NCBI GenBank assembly: GCA_963665455.1
Contig: OY762279.1
Location: forward strand, 2,046,001-2,110,000
DNA: 64,000 nt
Reading direction: 5' to 3'
Source: VXNE01 sp963665455
GTDB lineage: Bacteria > Pseudomonadota > Gammaproteobacteria > Pseudomonadales > Azotimanducaceae
In this document: in pieces, positions 34,870-52,022 of the stretch
How positions within the stretch are numbered: position 1 is the stretch's first letter
Layout of the letters: every line of letters starts with the position of its first letter
Notes under the pieces: generated by a model
The model's database searches: none
What the model was told of the DNA's origin: nothing
The model's input: only the letters and a program-made list of their open reading frames with translations
Program-made: the position numbers and the translations under genes

Positions 34870-34949
34870 GCGTCCATCGAGACGCTGATGGACGCCGAGA
34901 AACGCTAAGAGACGCTAAAGAAGCGCCAAGAAACGCCAAGAAACGCTAA
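34870..34949 (+). repeat. Hairpin followed by five degenerate 10-bp repeats in the tRNA-tuf spacer
   Basis: A 9-bp stem GCGTCCATC (34870-34878) / GATGGACGC (34887-34895) is followed by GAAACGCTAA, GAGACGCTAA, GAAGCGCCAA, GAAACGCCAA and GAAACGCTAA (34899-34949). The hairpin could separate tRNA processing from the tuf mRNA. Confidence 0.7.
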
Positions 34950-34976
34950 CGACACCGATCCAAGGAGAAGCAGCAG

Positions 34977-36167
<1,191 letters not shown>

Positions 36168-36226
36168 CGGGCGGGTGACGCGGAGCCTTCCGCTACGGAG
36201 CTTGCGAGCAGAGCATTAGAAACTTC

Positions 36227-36303
36227 AGGCCAGTAGCTCAATTTGGCAGAGCAGTGGTCTCCAAAACCACAGGTTGGGGGTTCGATTCCCTCCTGGCCTG
36301 CCA
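36227..36303 (+). tRNA. tRNA-Trp(CCA)
   Basis: 77 nt with encoded CCA: acceptor AGGCCAG/CTGGCCT, anticodon loop CTCCAAA with anticodon CCA at 36261-36263. It lies between tuf and secE. Confidence 0.96.
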
Positions 36304-36345
36304 CCATCGTTTCGACGGGCGGAGCGGCGACCGCCCCGGGACGAC

Positions 36346-36780
36346 ATGGCCCGGCCGGGACCGGGTGCGGACGCCACGGACGGCCGGGGACGGAAACAGA
36401 CCTTGAACACGCGCGTCGAATCGAAACAAGAGGGGCAGTCCCTGTTCGACCACCTGAAGTGGGCCTTGGTGGTCGCGCTGGTCGCCGGCGGGGTCGTCGG
36501 CAACTGGTACTTTCAGGATCAGTCGCTGCTGGCGAGGGTGCTGGCGCTGGTCGCCCTCGCCGCGGTGGCCGGCTTCGTGGCCCTGCAGACGGAACGGGGT
36601 CAAGCGCTGTGGAACCTCGCGAAGGAGGCCCGGCGGGAGATTCGGCGCGTCGTCTGGCCGACGCGGCAGGTCACCACCCAGACCACGTTCATCGTGGTGG
36701 CGTTGGTGCTGGTGTTCGCGCTGATCCTGTGGGGACTCGACTCGCTGCTGAGTTGGTTGGTCTCCTCGGTCATTGGTTGA
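36346..36780 (+). CDS. secE: Preprotein translocase subunit SecE
   Basis: 144 residues from ATG 36346, or 125 from TTG 36403, the latter nearer the usual length. There are three membrane segments (HLKWALVVALVAGGVVGNWY, VLALVALAAVAGFVAL and TFIVVALVLVFALILWGL) as in enterobacterial SecE, not the single one found in many bacteria. The conserved cytoplasmic helix KEARREIRRVVWPTRQVTTQ is present. SecE clamps SecY in the translocon. It is the first gene of the secE-nusG pair. Confidence 0.92.
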   Translation: MARPGPGADATDGRGRKQTLNTRVESKQEGQSLFDHLKWALVVALVAGGVVGNWYFQDQSLLARVLALVALAAVAGFVALQTERGQALWNLAKEARREIRRVVWPTRQVTTQTTFIVVALVLVFALILWGLDSLLSWLVSSVIG

Positions 36781-36822
36781 CGGGGACGGCACGGGGACCG
36801 GAAGCATGAGCGGAGAGACGCC

Positions 36823-37416
36823 ATGAACGACGACGCGGTGGAGACGGTCGCGCAGTCCACTGTCCAGACGGCCGAGGCCCCGGACAGCAAGCGCTGGTAC
36901 GTCGTGCACGCGTATTCGGGCTTCGAGAAGAACGTCGCCCGGGCCCTGCGCGAGCGCATCGATCTCTCCCCGCACGGCGAGTGCTTCGGCGAGGTGCTCG
37001 TCCCCACGGAGGAGGTCGTCGAGATGCGCGCCGGCCAGAAGCGGCGGAGTGAGCGCAAGTTCTTCCCGGGCTACGTGCTGGTGCAGATGGAGCTAAACGA
37101 CGACACCTGGCATCTGGTCAAGCAGACGCCGCGCGTGATGGGCTTCATTGGCGGCAAGGCGGATCGGCCCGCCCCCCTGTCCCCGGCGGAGGCCAAGGCG
37201 ATTCTGGACCGGGTCCAGTCGGGCAGCGAGAAGGCGACGCCGAAGACCCTCTTCGAGCCCGGCGAACTGGTGCGCGTGGTGGACGGTCCCTTCAACGACT
37301 TCAGCGGGGTCGTCGAGGAAGTGAACTACGAGAAGAGCCGCCTCAACGTGGCGGTGACCATCTTCGGCCGGTCGACGCCGGTGGAACTCGACTTCTCGCA
37401 GGTCGAGAAGGGCTGA
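36823..37416 (+). CDS. nusG: Transcription termination/antitermination protein NusG
   Basis: A 197-residue NusG with the NGN domain (KRWYVVHAYSGFEKNVARAL, KFFPGYVLVQME) and the C-terminal KOW domain (GELVRVVDGPFNDFSGVVEEV). It couples RNA polymerase to Rho or to ribosomal S10. About 20 residues of variable N-terminal extension precede the NGN domain. The ATG follows GGAGAGACGCC. Confidence 0.97.
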   Translation: MNDDAVETVAQSTVQTAEAPDSKRWYVVHAYSGFEKNVARALRERIDLSPHGECFGEVLVPTEEVVEMRAGQKRRSERKFFPGYVLVQMELNDDTWHLVKQTPRVMGFIGGKADRPAPLSPAEAKAILDRVQSGSEKATPKTLFEPGELVRVVDGPFNDFSGVVEEVNYEKSRLNVAVTIFGRSTPVELDFSQVEKG

Positions 37417-37451
37417 CGCGCGGCGAGCGGACGGGCGAGCGAACAGGAACC

Positions 37452-37949
37452 ATGGCCAAGAAAGTCGAAGCATACGTCAAGCTGCAGGTCCCGGCGGCCC
37501 AAGCGAATCCGAGCCCACCGGTGGGGCCGGCGCTCGGCCAGCACGGCGTGAACATCATGGACTTCTGCAAGGCGTTCAATGCGCAGACGCAGGGCGAGGA
37601 GCCGGGCATCCCCATCCCGGTGATCATCACCGTCTATGCGGATCGCACGTTCTCCTTCATCACGAAGACGCCCCCCGCGTCCGTGCTGCTGCGCAAGGCG
37701 GCGGCCGTCGCCAAGGGCAGCCCCACGCCGAACACGGCCAAGGTGGGCAACCGCGTCACCCGGGCGCAGCTCGAGGAGATCGCGAAGATCAAGGATCCGG
37801 ACCTGACCGCCGCGGACATGGACGCGGCCGTGCGGACCATCGCCGGGAGTGCCCGCAGCGCCGGCATCGAAGTCGAGGGCGTCCCCAGCCCGGAAGAGAG
37901 CCCGGAAGAGAGCCCGGCGGAGAGCCCCTCACAGGAAGGAGTCGCGTAG
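37452..37949 (+). CDS. rplK: 50S ribosomal protein L11 with acidic C-terminal extension
   Basis: A 165-residue L11. The normal domain of about 142 residues (KLQVPAAQANPSPPVGPALG start, GTPase-centre binding part, end SARSAGIEVEG) is followed by about 22 extra residues built from PEESPEES-type repeats. L11 binds the GTPase-associated rRNA and is needed for the RelA response. The ATG follows CAGGAACC. The stop TAG abuts the rplA ATG. Confidence 0.96.
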   Translation: MAKKVEAYVKLQVPAAQANPSPPVGPALGQHGVNIMDFCKAFNAQTQGEEPGIPIPVIITVYADRTFSFITKTPPASVLLRKAAAVAKGSPTPNTAKVGNRVTRAQLEEIAKIKDPDLTAADMDAAVRTIAGSARSAGIEVEGVPSPEESPEESPAESPSQEGVA

Positions 37950-38645
37950 ATGGCGGCCAGAAGCAAGCGCATGCGCGAGATCGCGGAGAAGGTGGATCGG
38001 CACCGCGCCTATCCGGTCGAGGAGGCCGTGGGTCTGCTGTCCGACGTGTCGAAGACCAAGTTCGGCGAGTCCGTGGACGTGGCCGTGAATCTTGGCGTCG
38101 ATCCGCGCAAGTCCGACCAGGTGGTGCGCGGCGCGACCACGCTGCCCCACGGCTCCGGCAAGGAGGTCCGCGTCGCGGTGTTCGCCCAGGGCGACAACGC
38201 GGAGAAGGCCGAGAACGCCGGCGCCGACGTGGTCGGATTCGAGGATCTCGCGGAACAGGTCAAGGCCGGCCAACTGAACTTTGACGTGGTGATCGCCACG
38301 CCGGACACCATGCGGGTGGTTGGCCCGCTCGGGCGCATCCTCGGACCCCGGGGCCTGATGCCGAACCCGAAGACCGGCACCGTGACGCCGGACGTCGAGT
38401 CCGCCGTGCGCAACGCCAAGGCCGGCCAAGTCCAGTTTCGGGCGGACCGCGCCGGCATCGTGCACGGGCGCGTCGGCAAGCTGGACTTCGAGCCCGTACA
38501 GATCAAGGAGAACGTCGAGGCGCTCATCAACGACCTGAAGCGGGCCAAGCCGGCGTCGGCGAAGGGCCAATACCTCAAGAAGGTCACCCTCTCCACCACC
38601 ATGGGCCCCGGCATCGTGGTCGATCAAGCCTCGCTGGAGGTATGA
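37950..38645 (+). CDS. rplA: 50S ribosomal protein L1
   Basis: 231 residues with the two-domain L1 signature GTVTPDVESAVRNAKAGQV and the rRNA-binding LGPRGLMPNPKTG loop. It starts immediately after the rplK stop with AGGAAGGAG inside the end of rplK. L1 forms the mobile stalk at the E site and in many bacteria represses its own L11-L1 mRNA. Confidence 0.97.
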   Translation: MAARSKRMREIAEKVDRHRAYPVEEAVGLLSDVSKTKFGESVDVAVNLGVDPRKSDQVVRGATTLPHGSGKEVRVAVFAQGDNAEKAENAGADVVGFEDLAEQVKAGQLNFDVVIATPDTMRVVGPLGRILGPRGLMPNPKTGTVTPDVESAVRNAKAGQVQFRADRAGIVHGRVGKLDFEPVQIKENVEALINDLKRAKPASAKGQYLKKVTLSTTMGPGIVVDQASLEV

Positions 38646-38649
38646 ACCC

Positions 38650-39192
38650 ATGGCGTTGAGGATCGAGCGGAAGCAGGAGATCGTCGCCGAGGTGAATGCG
38701 GCGGCCAACGCGGCGTTCGCGGCGGTCGCCGCCGACTATCGCGGGCTGACGGTCGCCCAGATGACCGGGTTGCGGGCGGCGGCCCGCGACAGCGGGGTCC
38801 AGTTGCGCGTGGTGCGCAATACGCTGGCGCGCCGGGCGCTGGCCGGGACCGACCACGAACCGCTTGGAGAGGCGTTCGTGGGTCCGACCATGCTGGCCCT
38901 GTCGGACTCGGCGGCGGACCCGGGCCTGGCCGCCAGGCTCATGCGTCAGTACGTCGCCGAGTACGATGCCCTCGAGGTCAAGGCCTTGAGCATCGGCGGA
39001 CGCCTCTTGGAGGCGGACGCGCTGCCGGACGTGGCGGCCTTGCCCACCCTCGACGAGGCCCGGGCACGGTTGATGAGCGTGATGACCGCGCCGGTCGGCA
39101 AGCTCGCGCGGACGCTGTCGGAGGTGCCGGCCAAGCTCGTGCGCACCTTGGCCGCGGTACGTGACGCCAAACAGGAACCAGGGGACGCCTGA
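38650..39192 (+). CDS. rplJ: 50S ribosomal protein L10
   Basis: A 180-residue stalk base protein. It has YRGLTVAQMTGLRAAARD and LRVVRNTLARRAL, and a C-terminal helix for L7/L12 dimers (APVGKLARTLSEVPAKLVRTLAAV in part). Only 4 nt separate it from rplA, so it is translated with the L11-L1 mRNA. Confidence 0.97.
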   Translation: MALRIERKQEIVAEVNAAANAAFAAVAADYRGLTVAQMTGLRAAARDSGVQLRVVRNTLARRALAGTDHEPLGEAFVGPTMLALSDSAADPGLAARLMRQYVAEYDALEVKALSIGGRLLEADALPDVAALPTLDEARARLMSVMTAPVGKLARTLSEVPAKLVRTLAAVRDAKQEPGDA

Positions 39193-39266
39193 GCGGGGTT
39201 GGGCTCGCCAGGTTCTTAAAACCAGATTGGGAGGTCGTTCGCGGCCGCAACTTGAGAAGGAAGGAA

Positions 39267-39647
39267 ATGGCTCTATCGCAAGATGACATTCTGAACGCCA
39301 TCGCGGAAATGAGTGTGATGGAAGTGGTCGACCTCGTTTCGGCGATGGAAGAGAAGTTCGGCGTCTCCGCGGCTGCCGCGGTCGCCGTCGCGCCGGCCTC
39401 CGCGGACAACGGCGGCGCCGCCGCCGTGGAGGAGCAGACCGAGTTCGACGTGATCCTGGCCACGTTCGGCGAGAAGAAGGTGGGCGTCATCAAGGCCGTG
39501 CGCGCCATAACCGGTCTTGGACTGAAGGAAGCGAAGGCTCTCGTCGACGAAGCGCCGAATCCGGTCAAGAAGGGCGTCACCAAGGACGAGGCCGAAGACA
39601 TCAAGGCCCAGCTCGAGGAAGCCGGCGCCACGGTGGAGGTGCAGTGA
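39267..39647 (+). CDS. rplL: 50S ribosomal protein L7/L12
   Basis: 126 residues: N-terminal dimerisation helices (DILNAIAEMSVMEVVDLVSA), an Ala-rich hinge, and the factor-binding domain (EKKVGVIKAVRAITGLGLKE ... GATVEVQ). ATG 39267 follows GAAGGAAGGAAA; a start 15 nt earlier is in frame but lies in the ribosome site. Confidence 0.97.
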   Translation: MALSQDDILNAIAEMSVMEVVDLVSAMEEKFGVSAAAAVAVAPASADNGGAAAVEEQTEFDVILATFGEKKVGVIKAVRAITGLGLKEAKALVDEAPNPVKKGVTKDEAEDIKAQLEEAGATVEVQ

Positions 39648-39700
39648 TCGTCGCTCGCGTGACGCGCACGTGACGTTGACGCCCCTGGACCGAACTTCGG

Positions 39701-39721
39701 CGCCCGCCGGCCAGGCGGGCG
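39701..39721 (+). promoter_or_regulatory. GC hairpins in the rplL-rpoB spacer (probable attenuator/processing region)
   Basis: The 215-bp spacer contains CGCCCGCC/GGCGGGCG around a 5-nt loop (39701-39721), followed by further CCGGC/GCCGG-rich pairs up to about 39785. The position matches the attenuator and RNase III region known between rplL and rpoB in E. coli. Confidence 0.5.
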
Positions 39722-39862
39722 CAAGGCCGGCATGCCGCCGCGCCGCATGGCCGGCCCGGCATCCCGGCCGGCCGCCCCGGGGGCACCGCACCAGATTCTC
39801 GAAGGCTCCACCCGGCCCGCGCCGCGGGTGAGCCCTTTGTCGCCGCACTAACGGAGACTCGA

Positions 39863-43936
<4,074 letters not shown>

Positions 43937-43948
43937 GCGTGCGCGAGC

Positions 43949-43989
43949 GCGACGCCTCCGGCGTCGCGTTCGAGTTGCTTCGCAACTCG
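43949..43989 (+). repeat. Two adjacent perfect hairpins between rpoB and rpoC
   Basis: GCGACGCC/GGCGTCGC with a TCC loop (43949-43967) and CGAGTTGC/GCAACTCG with a TTC loop (43971-43989). There is no T tract, so an mRNA-processing or stability role is more likely than termination. Confidence 0.7.
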
Positions 43990-44068
43990 TGGCGGCTCGG
44001 AAGCGACTTCCGGACGAGCGAAGGGAAAGGGCAGTGGCATTGGGGCGAGGTAGGGAAGAGATAGCGAT

Positions 44069-48244
<4,176 letters not shown>

Positions 48245-48254
48245 GAAGTGCGGG

Positions 48255-48413
48255 CTAGGGAACGTCTGAACAAGCCCGTCCATGGGCTTGTTCAGGTCGC
48301 AAGCCAAAAAGCGCGGTTTCGGCTTGCTCCACAGATTCAATGGCTTACGCCATCGAATCTGGCGGCACATCCCTGTGCCGCTCTAGGAAAGGTCTTAATC
48401 AGACCTTCCCTAG
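48255..48413. mobile_element. MITE-like element with IS5-type ends between rpoC and rpsL
   Basis: A 151-bp body (48259-48409) lies between two CTAG tetranucleotides. Its ends are inverted: left GGAACGTCTGA and right, on the other strand, GGAAGGTCTGA, with similarity continuing for several bases. CTAG duplication and GGAAGGT-type ends are typical of IS5-family elements. The interior folds into successive hairpins: stems 48266-48277/48284-48295 (12 bp), 48299-48305/48321-48327, 48333-48344/48349-48360, 48362-48368/48375-48381 and 48383-48395/48401-48413. There is no coding capacity. It lies 11 bp after the rpoC stop. Confidence 0.75.
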
Positions 48414-48432
48414 GGACGCCGCCTGCGGGACA

Positions 48433-48454
48433 CGTTGAGACATCGTTGAGACAT
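48433..48454 (+). repeat. Exact 11-bp tandem duplication
   Basis: CGTTGAGACAT occurs twice head to tail just before the rpsL promoter. Confidence 0.85.
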
Positions 48455-48478
48455 GCCGCCGGTTGAAGCACCGGCGGC
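48455..48478 (+). terminator. Hairpin overlapping the rpsL promoter
   Basis: GCCGCCGGT/ACCGGCGGC, a 9-bp stem with a 6-nt loop and no T tract. It overlaps the -35 box of the str promoter, so it could act as an mRNA 3' end for rpoC or as a regulatory site. Confidence 0.4.
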
Positions 48479-48491
48479 GGAACTATAGAAT
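48463..48491 (+). promoter_or_regulatory. Promoter of the str operon
   Basis: TTGAAG (48463-48468), a 17-bp spacer and TAGAAT (48486-48491), about 75 bp before rpsL. Confidence 0.6.
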
Positions 48492-48567
48492 CCCGCGCCT
48501 TCTCGGAGGTGGGGAACGGGTCGGTCGCCGCGATCCGCAGTCGCCGGGTCACTCGTCTGGAGAACGC

Positions 48568-48939
48568 ATGGCCACGATCAGCCAGTTGGTGCGCAAGCCG
48601 CGCAAGCGCCGGGTCGCGAAGAACATCGTTCCCGCGCTACAAAAATCGCCGCAGAAGCGCGGCGTGTGTACGCGCGTCTACACCACCACGCCGAAGAAGC
48701 CGAATTCGGCGCTCCGGAAGGTATGCCGGGTGCGGCTCACCAACGGCTACGAGGTGAACTCCTACATTGGCGGCGAGGGCCACAACCTACAGGAGCACTC
48801 GGTGGTGCTGATCCGGGGCGGGCGCGTGCGCGACCTGCCGGGCGTGCGGTACCACACGATTCGGGGCACGCTCGACGCCTCCGGCGTGTCCGACCGGCGC
48901 GGCGCCCGCTCCAAGTACGGCGCCAAGAAACCAAAATAG
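48568..48939 (+). CDS. rpsL: 30S ribosomal protein S12
   Basis: 123 residues, aligning without gaps to E. coli S12: TTTPKKPNSALRKVCRVRL with K43 intact, and GGRVRDLPGVRYHT. Residue 88 is Arg (codon CGC at 48829-48831) where E. coli has Lys. S12 monitors codon-anticodon pairing in the decoding centre. It is the first gene of the str operon. Confidence 0.98.
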   Translation: MATISQLVRKPRKRRVAKNIVPALQKSPQKRGVCTRVYTTTPKKPNSALRKVCRVRLTNGYEVNSYIGGEGHNLQEHSVVLIRGGRVRDLPGVRYHTIRGTLDASGVSDRRGARSKYGAKKPK

Positions 48940-49055
48940 AGGCCGGAGGCCCGAGTAACAGCAACGACCACGGGGCCCGCGCTGCACTTGAGCGGGCGGG
49001 TTTCGAGTAAGGCTGCCCATGTCTGGCAGACACCCCTGAAGGAGATCGAGTCGCC

Positions 49056-49526
49056 ATGCCGAGACGAAGAGTCGTCGCGAAACGGGAAATCCTCCCGGAC
49101 CCCAAGTACCACAACCAGACCGTGGCGAAGTTCATCAACCACGTCATGGTGAGCGGCAAGAAGTCCGTCGCCGAACGCATCGTCTACGGTGCCCTGGCGC
49201 GGATCGAACAGCGCGACCACGGCGACGCCATCGGAACGTTCGAAAAGGCCCTCGAGGCCGTCGCGCCGTTCGTGGAGGTGAAGTCGCGCCGCGTCGGCGG
49301 CGCGACCTACCAGGTGCCGGTCGAGGTGCGCCCGTCGCGGCGGCAGGCCCTCGCGATGCGCTGGCTGGTGGACAGCGCCCGCGCCCGGGGCGAGAAATCG
49401 ATGGCGGCGCGGCTGGCCGGGGAGCTGTCCGACGCCGCGGAGGGCCGCGGCACGGCCGTGCGCAAGCGCGAGGACACCCACCGGATGGCCGAGGCGAACC
49501 GAGCCTTCTCCCACTACAGGTTTTAG
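49056..49526 (+). CDS. rpsG: 30S ribosomal protein S7
   Basis: A 156-residue S7 with the N-terminal PRRRVVAKREILPDPKY, FINHVMVSGKKSVAE and VGGATYQVPVEVRPSRRQAL. It nucleates assembly of the 30S head. The ATG follows AAGGAGATC. 117 bp separate it from rpsL and 150 bp from fusA. Confidence 0.97.
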   Translation: MPRRRVVAKREILPDPKYHNQTVAKFINHVMVSGKKSVAERIVYGALARIEQRDHGDAIGTFEKALEAVAPFVEVKSRRVGGATYQVPVEVRPSRRQALAMRWLVDSARARGEKSMAARLAGELSDAAEGRGTAVRKREDTHRMAEANRAFSHYRF

Positions 49527-49676
49527 CGGCCTACGCCCCCTTCCCGCGTCGCGGTGTCGGCGGGCCGGGGCTGGACGCAGTTTGGACGCGGAACGGACGC
49601 CGCGCCACTAATACGACTACGACGCGCGTCTGCCGGCCGCCGGTTCGGTGCGCAGCGCGATGGAAGGAGCATGACG

Positions 49677-51776
49677 ATGGTTCGCAGTACCCCAATCGGG
49701 CGGTATCGCAACATCGGAATCGTCGCCCACGTGGACGCGGGCAAGACGACGACCACGGAACGCGTCCTGTTCTACACCGGCCTGTCCCACAAGCTGGGCG
49801 AGGTGCACGATGGCGCGGCCGTCATGGACTGGATGGAGCAGGAGCAGGAGCGGGGCATCACGATCACCTCCGCGGCCACCACCTGTTTCTGGCGCGGGAT
49901 GGGCAACCAGTTCGACGAGCACCGCATCAATATCATCGACACGCCGGGGCATGTCGACTTCACCATCGAGGTGGAGCGCTCCCTGCGGGTCCTCGACGGC
50001 GCGGTCGTGGTGTTCTGCGGCACCGCCGGCGTCGAACCCCAGTCGGAGACGGTGTGGCGCCAGGCGAATCGGTACGAAGTGCCCCGCATGGTCTTCGTGA
50101 ACAAGATGGACCGGGCCGGGGCCGACTTCCTGCGGGTCGTCGGACAGATTCGCGAGCGGCTCGGCGCCCAGCCCGTGCCGGTGCAGTTGCCCGTCGGCGC
50201 GGAGGAGGGGTTCCGGGGCGTCATCGACCTCGTCTCCATGAAGGCGATCACCTGGAGCGACGACGACCTCGGCATCTCGTCCGTCGAGGAGGAGATTCCG
50301 GACGCGTTGCGCGCCGATGCCGAATCCTTCCGCGAGCAGATGGTGGAGGCCGCCGCCGAGGCCTCCGAGGAGCTGATGGACCGCTATCTGGAGGAGGGGG
50401 ACCTGTCGCCCGCGGACATTCGCAGCGGATTGCGCATCCGCACCCTCGACAACGAGATCGTCCCGGCGCTCTGCGGCTCCGCGTTCCGCAACAAGGGCGT
50501 GCAGGCGATGCTCGACGCCGTCGTCGACTTCCTTCCGGCCCCCACGGAGGTCAAGGCGATCGAGGGCGCCCTCGAGGACCGCAGCATGGCGACCCGGGCA
50601 TCGGACGACGACGAGCCGTTCGCGGCGCTCGCGTTCAAGATCGCCACCGATCCCTTCGTCGGCACGCTGACGTTCTTCCGCGTCTACTCGGGGGTGCTCG
50701 GCTCCGGGGACCAAATCTTCAACTCCGTGAAGGGCCGGCGGGAGCGGGTCGGCCGGATGGTGCAGATGCACTCGAATAGCCGCAACGAGATCAGGGAGGT
50801 GCGCGCCGGGGACATCGCGGCGGCCATCGGGCTGAAGGACGTCACGACCGGCGACACCCTGTGCGACATGCGGCATCCGATCACGCTGGAGCGGATGGAG
50901 TTCCCGGAACCGGTCATCGACGTCGCCGTCGAGCCGCGTTCCGTGGCGGATCAGGACAAGATGGCGATCGCCCTCGGCAAGCTCGCGCAGGAGGATCCTT
51001 CGTTCCGGGTGACCACGGACAAGGAGTCCGGACAGACCATCATCGCCGGGATGGGCGAACTGCATCTCGACATCATCGTCGATCGCATGAAGCGGGAGTT
51101 CGGCGTCGAGGCCAATGTCGGCAAGCCCCAGGTGGCCTACCGCGAGACGATCCGCGACAGTGTCGAGGTGGAGGGGCGTTTCGTGCGCCAGACCGGCGGC
51201 CGGGGCCAGTATGGCCACGTGTGGCTGCGCATCGAGCCCCTCGCCGGGGAGTCCGCGGACGGCGGCGTGTTCGAGTTCGTCGACGAGATCGTGGGTGGCG
51301 CGGTGCCAAAGGAGTACATCCCGGCCGTGGAGCGGGGCGTCGCGGAGCAGATGACGAACGGCGTGCTGGCCGGCTATCCCCTCATCGGCGTCAAGGTGAC
51401 GCTCTACGACGGCTCCTTCCACGAGGTGGACTCCTCCGAGGTGGCGTTCCGCATCGCCGGCTCCCAGGCGCTGCGCGACGGCGCGCTGCGGGCGAAGCCG
51501 GTGCTCCTCGAACCCGTGGTGGCCGTGGAGGCGGTGACGCCGGGCGAGTACATGGGGCATGTGGTGGGCGACCTGAACCGCCGCCGGGGCATGATCGACG
51601 GGCTCGACGAGAACCCGACGGGTAAGATCGTGCGTGCCTACGTCCCCCTGGGGGAGATGTTCGGCTACGCGACGGACCTGCGTTCGGCGACCCAGGGGCG
51701 CGCCACCTTCACCATGGAGTTCGCGCGCTACGCGGAGGTGCCGCGCAACATCGCCCAGGAGATCGTCAATCGCTAG
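49677..51776 (+). CDS. fusA: Elongation factor G
   Basis: A 699-residue translocase GTPase. G1 AHVDAGKTT, G2 ERGITITSAATT, G3 DTPGHVDF and G4 NKMDRAGAD are present; domain IV (GGRGQYGHVWL) and the ending FARYAEVP are intact. ATG 49677 is 7 nt from GGAAGGAG, while the in-frame ATG 49671 is only 1 nt from it. The usual tuf gene does not follow. Instead there is a promoter and the S10 operon. Confidence 0.97.
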   Translation: MVRSTPIGRYRNIGIVAHVDAGKTTTTERVLFYTGLSHKLGEVHDGAAVMDWMEQEQERGITITSAATTCFWRGMGNQFDEHRINIIDTPGHVDFTIEVERSLRVLDGAVVVFCGTAGVEPQSETVWRQANRYEVPRMVFVNKMDRAGADFLRVVGQIRERLGAQPVPVQLPVGAEEGFRGVIDLVSMKAITWSDDDLGISSVEEEIPDALRADAESFREQMVEAAAEASEELMDRYLEEGDLSPADIRSGLRIRTLDNEIVPALCGSAFRNKGVQAMLDAVVDFLPAPTEVKAIEGALEDRSMATRASDDDEPFAALAFKIATDPFVGTLTFFRVYSGVLGSGDQIFNSVKGRRERVGRMVQMHSNSRNEIREVRAGDIAAAIGLKDVTTGDTLCDMRHPITLERMEFPEPVIDVAVEPRSVADQDKMAIALGKLAQEDPSFRVTTDKESGQTIIAGMGELHLDIIVDRMKREFGVEANVGKPQVAYRETIRDSVEVEGRFVRQTGGRGQYGHVWLRIEPLAGESADGGVFEFVDEIVGGAVPKEYIPAVERGVAEQMTNGVLAGYPLIGVKVTLYDGSFHEVDSSEVAFRIAGSQALRDGALRAKPVLLEPVVAVEAVTPGEYMGHVVGDLNRRRGMIDGLDENPTGKIVRAYVPLGEMFGYATDLRSATQGRATFTMEFARYAEVPRNIAQEIVNR

Positions 51777-51829
51777 GGAAGCGCTTTCTCTCCGGCCAAG
51801 GGAACTCGAAAGGGAACGCGTTCTAGTCG

Positions 51830-51858
51830 TTGCGAAATGCGCAAGCCGAACGTAGAAT
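51830..51858 (+). promoter_or_regulatory. Promoter of the S10 operon
   Basis: TTGCGA (51830-51835), a 17-bp spacer and TAGAAT (51853-51858). It would give a leader of about 155 nt before rpsJ, comparable to the E. coli S10 leader that binds L4. Confidence 0.65.
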
Positions 51859-52022
51859 GCGCGGTCCCTTGTTCAGGGGCGGCGAGCGCGTGCTCGCATA
51901 CCGAGTATTGCGGCGGAGCGTGCGCAAGTACGGTCGGAAAGAGTACGGCCACAGGAAATTGAATGAGCGCGGTGGGCATGTGGCACCGTGCAGAACGCAC
52001 AGAAACAGCTTCGGGGTAGTTC

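Noticed and set aside
36225..36503. Minus frame ending NRTPNLWFWRPLLCQIE
   Set aside because: Antisense of tRNA-Trp.
48255..48478. Successive hairpins before rpsL as a CRISPR-like array
   Set aside because: The stems differ in sequence and spacing; there are no repeated identical units or spacers and no cas gene.
51772..51826. Second CTAG-flanked segment after fusA as another MITE
   Set aside because: CTAG occurs at both sides but the inner ends (GGGAAGCG and GAACGCG) are not inverted copies of each other, and the first CTAG is part of the fusA stop.
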